Source: Haladaptatus pallidirubidus (GTDB lineage Archaea > Halobacteriota > Halobacteria > Halobacteriales > Haladaptataceae). Taken from it: DNA of 64,000 nucleotides. The stretch covers positions 3,757,468 to 3,821,467 of the forward strand of contig NZ_CP085301.1 of NCBI RefSeq assembly GCF_020700235.1. The letters are read 5' to 3'. The notes beneath the pieces were generated by a model, which saw nothing but the letters and a program-made list of their open reading frames with translations, made no database searches and was not told the origin of the DNA. The translations under genes and the position numbers were made by a program. Of the stretch, positions 7,424-15,363 are shown piece after piece; positions within the stretch are counted from its first letter, which is position 1, and each line of letters starts with the position of its first letter.

Positions 7424-8425
7424 ATGACCGAACACGGAACGGGAATAGAATCCACGAGTGGTGTTCGTAAACAAAACGCCCCTGCGAAGGCGTCCGGTGA
7501 ACAGTCGGACGCCGGTCCTCTTTTCGCCCGCTTCGCTCGCCCCCGAAGCACCGTTCCGACGACTATCGCACTCGTTTCCGACACGCACGTCTCGACAAAA
7601 AACCGAGGTACTTGGAAGGTTTTTCACCGAACACAGGCGCGTCTTCGAACCGTCCTCGCGGACGCGAACGCACGAGACGTAGATGCCGTCGTGTTTGCAG
7701 GTGACTTGACCGAAGACGGCGCGACGGACGATTTCCAAACGTTCGATTCTCTTCTTTCCTCCCTCGACGTTCCATTTATGGCAGTCCCCGGCAATCACGA
7801 CGTTCCGAAGTCGTTCGATACGCACGAGACACCGACACTGTCATCTTTCGAGGCGGATTTCACTCCCGGAGCACTACCGTTTCACGAGCGAATCGGCGGC
7901 GTCGATGTTCTCGGTTTGAACAGTGCAGCGACTCCGTCCGAGTCGCTTGCCGACTGCCACGACGGCGAAATTTCGGCGGCACAACTCGCGTGGTTGGACG
8001 ACATACTTCCCGAGACAGACGATCCGATCGTCGTTATGCATCACAACCTCTCCGGCCTTTCCAGCGAAAACGTTCATTCGTGGCGCTCCTCGTTTCCGAC
8101 TCGGAACGCCGACGAACTCGCCGACCTGCTCGCCCGCCACGACGTGCCACTCCACGTCTCCGGTCACTTGCACGTTCCCTCCGTCACCGAAACGAACGGT
8201 GTCCGAGAAATCATCGCCCCGTCCTTGTGCTCGTTCCCGCAGGCGTACCTCCTGTTCGAGATTGACCGTGAAGGAACCGCGGTTCGATTCGTTCCAACCG
8301 CCGACCCGGAAGAGACGAAAGAGGCGTACATTCACGCGAAACGGGATTCTGCGCGAAGCGACGCCGTCGCCGAAATGACGCTCGACCGGCTGTCTGCGCT
8401 CCCGTTGGCGGACGAATCAGAATGA
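7424..8425 (+). CDS. Calcineurin-like metallophosphoesterase
   Basis: The 333-aa product has the metallophosphoesterase motifs in order: SDTH (D53, H55), AGDLTED near 96-102, PGNHD near 125-129, VVMHHN near 204-209 and VSGHLHVP near 245-252. Together these bind two metal ions for hydrolysis of a phosphoester. The substrate (nucleotide, phospholipid or other) cannot be deduced. The catalytic domain starts after a ~45-residue low-complexity N-terminal extension without signal peptide, so it should be cytoplasmic. It converges on the AlaX gene, with a 37-bp gap. Confidence 0.88.
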   Translation: MTEHGTGIESTSGVRKQNAPAKASGEQSDAGPLFARFARPRSTVPTTIALVSDTHVSTKNRGTWKVFHRTQARLRTVLADANARDVDAVVFAGDLTEDGATDDFQTFDSLLSSLDVPFMAVPGNHDVPKSFDTHETPTLSSFEADFTPGALPFHERIGGVDVLGLNSAATPSESLADCHDGEISAAQLAWLDDILPETDDPIVVMHHNLSGLSSENVHSWRSSFPTRNADELADLLARHDVPLHVSGHLHVPSVTETNGVREIIAPSLCSFPQAYLLFEIDREGTAVRFVPTADPEETKEAYIHAKRDSARSDAVAEMTLDRLSALPLADESE

Positions 8426-8462
8426 ACGAAAACCAACGGCAATGATTGCATTCTGATCCGAA

Positions 8463-9167
8463 CTATTCGAGAACGAACTTCAGACGCTCTTCGTCGCTTC
8501 CCTTCGTTTCCCGACCCGTAATCCGGAATTCACCGATTTCGTCGGTGTTCTCCACGTGCGTCCCTGCACAGGCGGTTCGGTCGCATTCCTCGATTTCCAC
8601 GATGCGAACCTCGCGGATGCTGTCCGGAAGGAGGTGAATCCGGGTTCGTTCCGGGTCGAGAGCCGATTCGGCTTCGTCGCGCTCCATCTCGTACCACCTG
8701 ACCTCCAATCCCTCCCCGATTCGGTCGTTCATAACCGATTCGATGTGCGCAAACTCCTCGTCGGAAAATCGCTCGTAGGCGCAGTCGATTCGCGCGCGGT
8801 CTGCGTACAGTTGATTTCCGGTCGTCTGCGCGTCGTACTCGTCCAACAGTACCGCCGAGAGGAGGTGCTGTGCGGTGTGATATCGCATATGTGCGTATCG
8901 CCGTTCCCAGTCGATTCGCCCCGTCACAGTCGTTCCTTTTTCCGGCGGCGTTCTATCGACGGTGTGGTAGACGGTGTCCTTTTTTCGAACTGCCGTGACG
9001 TTCCACGTTTCTCCGTCGGCTTCGAGGACACCCGTATCTGACGGCTGACCACCGCCTTCCGGGTAGAACAGCGTTCGGTCGAGGACGACTCGGTCGCCCG
9101 CGACTCGCTCTACTGTGGCTTCGAACTTTGCGTCCCCTGTCTCGTCGAGATACAGCGCCTCGGTCAT
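8463..9167 (-). CDS. alaX: AlaX-type alanyl-tRNA editing hydrolase
   Basis: This stand-alone editing protein deacylates tRNA(Ala) mischarged with Ser or Gly. The 234-aa product has the Gly-rich YPEGGGQPSD motif (35-44) and the zinc site H97-x3-H101 (HTAQH) with C200-x3-H204 (CAGTH), the hallmark of the AlaRS/AlaX second additional domain. Length and the GGGQ motif match the AlaX-M subclass. The start ATG 9167 gives the family N terminus. It is divergent from the HD-domain gene. Confidence 0.92.
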   Translation of the reverse strand: MTEALYLDETGDAKFEATVERVAGDRVVLDRTLFYPEGGGQPSDTGVLEADGETWNVTAVRKKDTVYHTVDRTPPEKGTTVTGRIDWERRYAHMRYHTAQHLLSAVLLDEYDAQTTGNQLYADRARIDCAYERFSDEEFAHIESVMNDRIGEGLEVRWYEMERDEAESALDPERTRIHLLPDSIREVRIVEIEECDRTACAGTHVENTDEIGEFRITGRETKGSDEERLKFVLE

Positions 9168-9277
9168 AGGCGAGGAGAAGAACAGTCGTCACTTAATGTT
9201 CTCGTCGTAACGCTAAAGAGCGAATCGTGCGTTTGTATCAGTAATGAGTACGTACTGTGAGCAACGGAGGGGTTTCT

Positions 9278-9985
9278 ATGGGTGTCGAAATTAAGGGCTC
9301 ACCCGTTTCTGAGCAAGAGTTCGAGGAGATGAAAGCGTTCGTCTACGAATATCTCTCGGCAAGCGTGAAAAACGAGGAGGGCGGCGGACGAATGCGCTGG
9401 TATCCGTGGCACTCCGCGGACTACCGGTTCAATCACATCCTCAACGTCGTCAGCCTCTCGGAAACCATCGCGGAGCGCGAAGGTGCCGATGTCGATGTCG
9501 CGCGCGTCGCCGCGCTGTTTCACGATATCGCCAAACTGGATGCAGACCAAGAAGTCCACGCTGAGGAGGGCGCACGAGTCGCGCGCGAATACCTCGAATC
9601 GCGCGGCGAGTTCCCCGAATCGTTCGTCGACGAGGTGTGCAAGGCGGTCGAAGACCACTCGTTTCAGGGCGACCTCTCGCGCCTTTCGAAGGAGGCCCAG
9701 TGTCTCATCGAGGCGGACATGCTCGACAAAGTCGGCGCGAACGGAACCGCCCTGATGCTCCTTCGAATGGGGTACGAAGCCCGGACGCACATGGCCGCCG
9801 CGGAGATGGTCGATAGGGTGCTCGAACGGGGGAAGGACGCGGCATCCCGCGTCCAGAGCGACACCGCAAACGACATCGCCCACCGCAGACTCAAGCGCGT
9901 GAAATGGTTCCGCGAGTGGTTAGAGGAGGAAGTGCCGGAGATGAACGCCGAACCGACGAGTTCGCCACGCGGACGCGGGCCGTAG
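9278..9985 (+). CDS. HD-domain phosphohydrolase
   Basis: The 235-aa product has a clear HD metal site: H53 (RFNH), H82-D83 (LFHDIAKLD), H94 and H127 (VEDHSFQGD). This arrangement is typical of small HD hydrolases of nucleotides or phosphoesters; the substrate is unknown. ATG 9278 is chosen because GGAGGGG lies 7 nt upstream; an in-frame GTG at 9257 is the alternative. The C terminus (TSSPRGRGP) is low complexity. Cytoplasmic, apparently monocistronic. Confidence 0.82.
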   Translation: MGVEIKGSPVSEQEFEEMKAFVYEYLSASVKNEEGGGRMRWYPWHSADYRFNHILNVVSLSETIAEREGADVDVARVAALFHDIAKLDADQEVHAEEGARVAREYLESRGEFPESFVDEVCKAVEDHSFQGDLSRLSKEAQCLIEADMLDKVGANGTALMLLRMGYEARTHMAAAEMVDRVLERGKDAASRVQSDTANDIAHRRLKRVKWFREWLEEEVPEMNAEPTSSPRGRGP

Positions 9986-10077
9986 GGAATCGGAGAATAA
10001 CAGCACCGCGATTTTGGATTTCAAGCACGATGGCGTCGTGCGAACAGCGACCTGCAACTCGACTCGACGAACTATTT

Positions 10078-10734
10078 TTACATCAGCGTCGTCACGCTAT
10101 CGTACACGAACGAGACTCCCGCCAGTGCGAGTACGCCCGCACTCAAATACGCGACCGCAGGCGCGAACGAATCGACGCGATTTCGTGCCGCGACGAGCGC
10201 CGCCGGAAAACCGCTTATCCACAGCGCAATTCCGGCGAAAAAGCCGATTACGATAATCGGTCCGCCGGTCGTCACGACTAGGTTCCCGGGCAAATCCGAA
10301 AGCACGTCGAACTTGCCGGGGTCGAGGAGGCCGACACCCGCCGTCAGCCACCAGATTATTTGATAGGGGTTCGTAATCGCCAGCGCGAACGCCTTCTTGA
10401 ATCCTTTCGCGTCCTGGTCCGCGTCCTCCGCCGTGAAGGTCGCCGTCGCGTCTTTTGCGGTTCCATAGGCGAAATACAGCATGAGCAGTCCGCCCACGCC
10501 GACCATGACGCCGCGGACGACCGGCGCGTCTCGGACGACCGCGACGACTCCTGCGAGTGCGAGGACGAAAAAGCAGGCGTCGGCGGTCATCGCGCCCAGT
10601 CCAGCGGAGAATCCGGAGCGCCAACCGCGCAGGACACTCTCCTCGGCGATGACCGCGTTCATGGGTCCCGGCGGGGCCGCGAGCGAAAGGCCGAGCGCCA
10701 CGCCAGCGAACGCCGAAACAAGTATTTTCAGCAT
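10078..10734 (-). CDS. LysE/RhtB-family amino-acid exporter
   Basis: The 218-aa product is a polytopic membrane protein with about six helices and the family motif APPGPMNAVIAEES near the first helix. A soluble charged loop (TAEDADQDAKGFKKAF) separates the two halves, followed by NPYQIIWWLTAGVG, another conserved LysE element. Members export basic or neutral amino acids; the substrate here is open. It reads toward the 3' end of the HD gene and is not tightly linked to the GDT1 gene upstream of it (81-bp gap). Confidence 0.85.
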   Translation of the reverse strand: MLKILVSAFAGVALGLSLAAPPGPMNAVIAEESVLRGWRSGFSAGLGAMTADACFFVLALAGVVAVVRDAPVVRGVMVGVGGLLMLYFAYGTAKDATATFTAEDADQDAKGFKKAFALAITNPYQIIWWLTAGVGLLDPGKFDVLSDLPGNLVVTTGGPIIVIGFFAGIALWISGFPAALVAARNRVDSFAPAVAYLSAGVLALAGVSFVYDSVTTLM

Positions 10735-10815
10735 CGAATACGAATTTGTCGGCGGTAGAATAAAATCTCGTTGTTCGCGGAAGCGTCGGATGGGACGTTG
10801 CCCGTGCAGCGTCAG

Positions 10816-11514
10816 TTACCCCGCGAGGACGAACGTGCCGAACAGCACAAAAACGACTGCCGCGCCGAACTCAATCCATTTCGTCGGTACCCACCGCTCG
10901 AATCGTTCGCCGATGAGAGCATCGACGCCGGTTCTGAGTCCCAACGCTGTCACGACGCCGGCAAACACCGACAGCGGTGCGTCCGGAAACGTCGCCGCGA
11001 GGTCGATGGTCAGCAGTTGCGTCTTGTCGCCGAACTCGGCGACCATGATGAAAACGAAACTGGTTAGAACGCCGCCATACGCACCCATTCGAGCGAGGAG
11101 GCTATCGGGAAGGAATCGACCACTTACACCGACGTCGAGTCCTCCTTCGGTCATCGCCGGTGCCTTGTTCGACTCGGCACGGAACTTTCCGAACGCGCTC
11201 CGAAACGTCCACAGGCCGAACACGACGAACAGATATCCGGCGAAAGTCGTGATGAGGCCTCCCGGGAGAACCGTCACTATCCATTGACCGAACACGACTT
11301 CGATGAGACTCCACAGCGAGAAGGCGGCCATCGCGCCCGCGAACACCGTCTTCACATCGTATCGCGAGGCAAGCGTGACGACGACGAGTTGTCCCTTGTC
11401 GCCGAAGGTCGCGAGCATGTTGGCGAGAAACGAGGCTAACAGTGGCCCGTACTCGTTGTATCGATGAATTATCGCCTGAAAACCCGTTGTAAGGGGAAAG
11501 GCCGTTCCCGCCAT
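10816..11514 (-). CDS. GDT1/TMEM165-family (UPF0016) membrane transporter, probable Mn2+ exporter
   Basis: This family exports Mn2+ or Ca2+ and carries two copies of an E-x-G-D-K/R-T/S motif, one per half. In this 232-aa protein the second copy is intact (EFGDKTQ at 160-166). The first reads TFGDKGQ (36-42), with the acidic residue replaced by Thr and the Thr/Ser by Gly. Six to seven membrane helices are evident. The ATG lies 1 nt after the stop of the MntR-like regulator, so the two form an operon. That context favours manganese as the substrate. The changed first motif could alter ion choice or reflect haloarchaeal divergence. Confidence 0.83.
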   Translation of the reverse strand: MAGTAFPLTTGFQAIIHRYNEYGPLLASFLANMLATFGDKGQLVVVTLASRYDVKTVFAGAMAAFSLWSLIEVVFGQWIVTVLPGGLITTFAGYLFVVFGLWTFRSAFGKFRAESNKAPAMTEGGLDVGVSGRFLPDSLLARMGAYGGVLTSFVFIMVAEFGDKTQLLTIDLAATFPDAPLSVFAGVVTALGLRTGVDALIGERFERWVPTKWIEFGAAVVFVLFGTFVLAG

Positions 11515-11515
11515 T

Positions 11516-12181
11516 TTAGGCTTCTACGACTGCCCGAACGCGAATCGACCGGGCGACAGTATCCGGAAGGCTCTGTTCGCCGTCACCGACCGCCACGGTC
11601 ACCATTCCGAAGGGAGCTACGTCCACGATTTCGAGCTCCGTTCCGGGCGTGATCCCCGCGTTCGAGAGGTAGCGCAGTTCCTCCTCGTCGCGGTCGCTGA
11701 CCCGAGCCACGACAACCGTTTCGCCGGAGCCGTGTTCGCTGAGCCGCGTCGTGTCGTCCTCCGCAATCGGCGAGAGGTCGGCGTCCGGAATCGGGTCGCC
11801 GTGAGGGTCAACCGTCGGATTTCCGAGTGCGTCCGCGACTCGACGCTCGAACTCCTCGCTGATGTGGTGTTCGAGGCGGTCTGCCTCCTCGTGAACCTCG
11901 CTCCACGAGTAGTCCAGATGCTCGGTCAGGTACGACTCCAGCAGCCGGTGGTGGCGAACCACTTCGAGCGCGACGGTTTCACCCTCCTCGGTGAGTTCGA
12001 CACCCTTGTACTTCTCCCGGTGGAGCAGGCCACGGTCGGCTAGTTTCTCTACCATGCTGGTGACTGTCGGCGGTGTCACGCCGAGATACTCTGCGATTGC
12101 GGAGGTCGCCACTGGCTCCTCGCTTTCCTTCTGGAGCGTGTAGATGGCTTTCAGATAATCCTCCATCACGTCGCTCAACAT
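11516..12181 (-). CDS. DtxR/MntR-family metal-dependent regulator, full length
   Basis: The 221-aa product has a winged helix (1-65, TPPTVTSMVEKLADRGLLHR), the dimerisation and metal domain with canonical ligands (HHRLLESYL and EADRLEHHIS), and a C-terminal FeoA/SH3-like domain from about 150 (LRYLSNAGITPGTELEIVDV). Unlike the protein at 4583-5011, it keeps the Glu-His pair. ATG 12181 is used; a GTG directly before it is possible. It is followed by the GDT1-type exporter at 1 nt. A palindrome 12 nt upstream (12194-12207) suggests autoregulation. Manganese is the likely effector from context; iron cannot be excluded. Confidence 0.9.
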   Translation of the reverse strand: MLSDVMEDYLKAIYTLQKESEEPVATSAIAEYLGVTPPTVTSMVEKLADRGLLHREKYKGVELTEEGETVALEVVRHHRLLESYLTEHLDYSWSEVHEEADRLEHHISEEFERRVADALGNPTVDPHGDPIPDADLSPIAEDDTTRLSEHGSGETVVVARVSDRDEEELRYLSNAGITPGTELEIVDVAPFGMVTVAVGDGEQSLPDTVARSIRVRAVVEA

Positions 12182-12193
12182 CACTGCTCGAAA

Positions 12194-12207
12194 TTAGATT
12201 GTTCTAA
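12194..12207. promoter_or_regulatory. Palindromic operator ahead of the MntR-like gene
   Basis: TTAGATTGTTCTAA has perfect 5-bp arms (TTAGA / TCTAA) around a 4-bp centre, 12 nt before the start codon on the minus strand. Its total length (14 bp) and TTAG...CTAA ends match the element at sufC (430-443). It probably binds a DtxR-family protein, most simply the product of the gene it precedes. Confidence 0.55.
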
Positions 12208-12419
12208 ACCTTCAATTTGTCGTGTAAACTCGTTCGTCGAATATCCACCACATTTCATCCGAGCAAACGCCGCCTGTCGGTCGATTCTATCGGTAGTAAT
12301 GTCGACTCAGCACTCGATTCGTACGCTCGTCGGTGTCGAACGTTCGCTGACGCGTGGTTCGGTCGTTTTTACAGGTTGTGGAAACTGAACGTACGGATCA
12401 TTCACGTTAATTGGTGCTA

Positions 12420-12458
12420 GTTATAAAATTACTATATAATATTAACTAAATTATATGG
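12420..12458 (+). promoter_or_regulatory. A+T-rich promoter region of the beta-helix gene
   Basis: A 39-nt island made almost only of A and T, with several TATA-like words (TTATAAAA, CTATATAAT), lies 37-75 nt before the ATG at 12495. The 286 bp between the regulator's operator and this gene contain no convincing gene. Confidence 0.45.
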
Positions 12459-12494
12459 TTCAGTATGGTAGTTATCTTGTTACGGTGTACATGA

Positions 12495-14255
12495 ATGAGC
12501 AAAAATGAAGAAAATTCCAATGACAGTGCAGTAACTCGTCGTGGACTGATGGCACTGGCAGGACTTGCCGGACTCGGAATCGCAGGCACGAATTCCGCGA
12601 GTGCGGCGTCTTCCACGTACCTCGAACTAAATGGATCGAATTCGATGAATGCCGATCTCGATGTCGGAGGCTACAACGTCGTTAACACCGGCGATATTTT
12701 TCTCGGCGACGATATCCTCGCCCAGACGAAATTCGCCTCGTTTAGCACCTACGGACAGGGCGACGGAAAGGTACAAATCTGGGACGTGAGCAACAGCCAA
12801 CACCTCGTTCGAGCGAACGAGGGCGGTCCCGTCGATATCGGGACGGATCTGAACATTAGCGAGGGCGGTCTTTCGATCAACAACTGGAAAATCGTCGATA
12901 TGGTCGAAGCGGGTGCAGACCCCACTGGGAACGAGGCAATTGATACTATCCTCGAAAATGAAGCGAGCGACAACACGTTGCTCGTTTTCCCGAAAGGAAC
13001 CTACCGACTGGACTCCTCGTTCGAACTCAACGCCGACTACTCGAAGTTCGGAATGATCGGACAGCCACACGCGACGTTCGAAATCGCAAACAATCTCGGG
13101 AGACCGGCGATTTACATCGGCGGGAGTACGGCGCCCGACGAACTCATCCTACGGAACATAACCGTAGATATCGGAACGAACGGAGTCGATGCACCCGCCC
13201 TCCATGCGTTCGCAAAGAACAAACTGGACGTCGACACCTTCGATCTGGAAGGTGCGCGTAACTCGAACAAAGTAAGCGGATGGATAGAGACGGTGATGGT
13301 CGGTGTCACCTGCAATCCGGATTCGGGCGGAAATCCGACAGAGCGTGGGTTCGCTCACGTAAAGAATCTCCACCTCCCCGACGGAGGGAACTATCTTTCC
13401 GGCAACGGTCAAACGGGACAATTCATCGGAATCGGTAGCGTCGATCCTGATAAGGTCGGCCAAATCAATTCTCAGTACGGTATCCATCGCGGGACGATGG
13501 TGTTCGACAGCTGTTACGTCGAAGGATTCCGAAACAACGGCCTGTACGTCTCCGGATACCCGGGTAACGTCCACGTCAGAGATAGCCATCTAAAGAACAA
13601 CGGGCTCACGAATATTCGACTCAGCGACGGCGACTCCGCACGGGATTGTCGCATCGAAATCGACGACAACACGCTCGACAGCGGTGGCAACCAGAACCCG
13701 GAAGCAATGGCGCTATGGGGACAGGAAGGCGACGTACTCTTCGAGAACATCGAAATCGAGCGAACGTCAGGCACGAACCGTCTGCTCCGAGACGCGATAG
13801 ACGGCTACGAAACCGTATTCCGCGACATCGACATCGTCGACAACGGCACGGGCGACGTCCTCGAGTTCACGCACGGTGGGGACGTGGTACTGGAGAACGT
13901 CCGAGTCGATAAAAACGCGGGCAGCAGCTACACCAGCCGAATCATAGATTCGGCGACCACCAACGTCACGCTCAAAAACGTGCGGTACAACTCGACTGCG
14001 AGAGGCATCGTCTTCCGCAACATCGAAAAGGTATCAGTTCACGACTCGTCGTTCGACGCGAATAACTACGCGATCGAGGTCAAAGACACTCGCTCGACCA
14101 AGAAGCTGATATTCGAAAACAACCTAGTCGAGTCGGGGACGTTCATCTGGTACAGCGGTCGCCTCGGTGCGATACGGGACAACCACTTCAAAGGAAACGT
14201 CAGTCTGCAGGCGTCGCCGACGAAACAAGACGTGAGCAACAATCTCGGATACTGA
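12495..14255 (+). CDS. Tat-exported parallel beta-helix protein
   Basis: The 586-aa product starts with a twin-arginine signal (TRRGLMALAGLAGLGIAG, cleavage probably after ASA near 38), so it is exported folded. Residues about 40-130 (NADLDVGGYNVVNTGDIFLG) resemble head regions of tail-fibre-like proteins. From about 135 on (AGADPTGNEAIDTILENEAS, then PKGTYRLDSS) it has the entry of pectate-lyase/tailspike beta-helices. Many short Asn/Asp-rich coils follow (VFDSCYVEGFRNNGLYV, FRDIDIVDNGTGDVLEF). No catalytic residues can be assigned. A polysaccharide-binding, lyase or adhesin role is likely. No anchor is visible. Downstream, ribL converges on it. Confidence 0.75.
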   Translation: MSKNEENSNDSAVTRRGLMALAGLAGLGIAGTNSASAASSTYLELNGSNSMNADLDVGGYNVVNTGDIFLGDDILAQTKFASFSTYGQGDGKVQIWDVSNSQHLVRANEGGPVDIGTDLNISEGGLSINNWKIVDMVEAGADPTGNEAIDTILENEASDNTLLVFPKGTYRLDSSFELNADYSKFGMIGQPHATFEIANNLGRPAIYIGGSTAPDELILRNITVDIGTNGVDAPALHAFAKNKLDVDTFDLEGARNSNKVSGWIETVMVGVTCNPDSGGNPTERGFAHVKNLHLPDGGNYLSGNGQTGQFIGIGSVDPDKVGQINSQYGIHRGTMVFDSCYVEGFRNNGLYVSGYPGNVHVRDSHLKNNGLTNIRLSDGDSARDCRIEIDDNTLDSGGNQNPEAMALWGQEGDVLFENIEIERTSGTNRLLRDAIDGYETVFRDIDIVDNGTGDVLEFTHGGDVVLENVRVDKNAGSSYTSRIIDSATTNVTLKNVRYNSTARGIVFRNIEKVSVHDSSFDANNYAIEVKDTRSTKKLIFENNLVESGTFIWYSGRLGAIRDNHFKGNVSLQASPTKQDVSNNLGY

Positions 14256-14285
14256 TCTCGGTACCCGTCCATACCGAATCTTCTT

Positions 14286-14714
14286 TTAACACCGCTCCTC
14301 GCAAATACGCTCGATAATCCGCCCCGTCGAAAGTAGTTCCTCGGACGCTTCGGGGTCGAGAGGCGAGGCCCGCCGAACCACGCAGTCGATTCCGCGGCGG
14401 TCGAGTTCCGCCTCGATTGCCGCATCGTCGTGATGCTGGTCGTAACCGAGCGCGATGATGTCCGGGTCGAGTTCCTCGATGGGGGCGAAAATATCCTCGG
14501 GATGGCCGACCCGGGCGTGGTCAACCATCTCCAGCGCGTGAATCATATCCCGGCGCTGGCGGTTCGGCAGAATCGGCTTCTGCTTGTGCGTAACGTTCTC
14601 CCGGCGGGCGATGATAACCGACAATCGGTCGCCCATCTCCGCCGCGTCGCGGAGATAGTGAACGTGGCCCGGATGCAGAAGGTCGAAGGTTCCCTGCGCG
14701 AGGACGTGCGTCAC
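14286..14714 (-). CDS. ribL: FAD synthase RibL (archaeal FMN adenylyltransferase)
   Basis: RibL adenylates FMN to FAD in archaea, which lack the bacterial RibF. The 142-aa product has the nucleotidyltransferase HxGH motif (FDLLHPGHVHYL, 10-21), LGYDQHHDD near 88-96 and the family's Cys-bearing C terminus (ICEERC). Length matches the archaeal enzyme. The start overlaps the stop of the JAMM-peptidase gene by 4 nt, so the two are translationally coupled. A glycerol-3-phosphate cytidylyltransferase is the alternative reading, less likely given the C-terminal Cys pair. Confidence 0.85.
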   Translation of the reverse strand: MTHVLAQGTFDLLHPGHVHYLRDAAEMGDRLSVIIARRENVTHKQKPILPNRQRRDMIHALEMVDHARVGHPEDIFAPIEELDPDIIALGYDQHHDDAAIEAELDRRGIDCVVRRASPLDPEASEELLSTGRIIERICEERC

Positions 14715-15208
14715 TGCTCTCTCAACTCCTCGTCGATATCCGCCTGCGTGAAGTCGAAAAACGATTCTGCGTCCGGAAGTTCGACGTCCAACACGTCGAG
14801 CGGCCGTGGTTTGCCGTCCCGGTCGAACGCTTTCCAGCTATCCCGTTCGTAGGGCGCGCCGATGATGATGTGAACGTCGCCCTGCCCGAACGTCGCCAAA
14901 TCCGCGTCGCTCGGTCGAAGCACACCGTTAGGATGGGAGTGGACAGATCCGACCGCATTGCGGTCGTTGGGGACGGTGCTCGTTTTTACCGTCGCGCTCA
15001 CGCTGTTCGATTCGGTGCCGGGAATAACGAGTATGTCCGTGATGACGATTCCGTCGCGGTCGAGTCCGAGTTTGCCAGCGGGCTCGCCGCGGAGGAATCC
15101 CATGTACTCGTTCGGATGGGAGTCGCGGGAGGATTCGAGCGCGAACACCAATGCCTCTTCCGCGATTCCCAGGATTTCATTCGACCGGAACAGCGGCATA
15201 GCAGACAT
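14711..15208 (-). CDS. JAMM/Mov34 metalloprotease, desampylase-like
   Basis: The product (165 aa from ATG 15208) has a complete JAMM zinc site: Glu34 (NEYMGFL), HSHP at 90-93 and S100-x2-D103 (RPSDAD). Haloarchaeal JAMM enzymes such as HvJAMM1 of Haloferax remove ubiquitin-like SAMP proteins from targets; this homologue is a candidate for that role. An alternative start is 15199. The frame is open to 15289, but that N terminus is basic and would overlap the divergent DHH gene's leader. Coupled to ribL by overlap, for no obvious biochemical reason. Confidence 0.85.
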   Translation of the reverse strand: MSAMPLFRSNEILGIAEEALVFALESSRDSHPNEYMGFLRGEPAGKLGLDRDGIVITDILVIPGTESNSVSATVKTSTVPNDRNAVGSVHSHPNGVLRPSDADLATFGQGDVHIIIGAPYERDSWKAFDRDGKPRPLDVLDVELPDAESFFDFTQADIDEELREQ

Positions 15209-15363
15209 TCCGGTGCCCCGCGTTCTAAACGTTGCGAACGCCCCCGCGGTTGCTATCCGTTTCGGACGCTCATTGCTACCGATTAGCAACTATCTTTGCG
15301 TTGTGCACACGCGACCCCGAGTTGCAAAGCGTTAAAAATAGCGGCACCGAAAGAACAGATAAG

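Noticed and set aside
5200..8425. tRNA-Gln as the attachment site of an integrated element
   Set aside because: No integrase gene and no direct repeat of the tRNA 3' end were found downstream.
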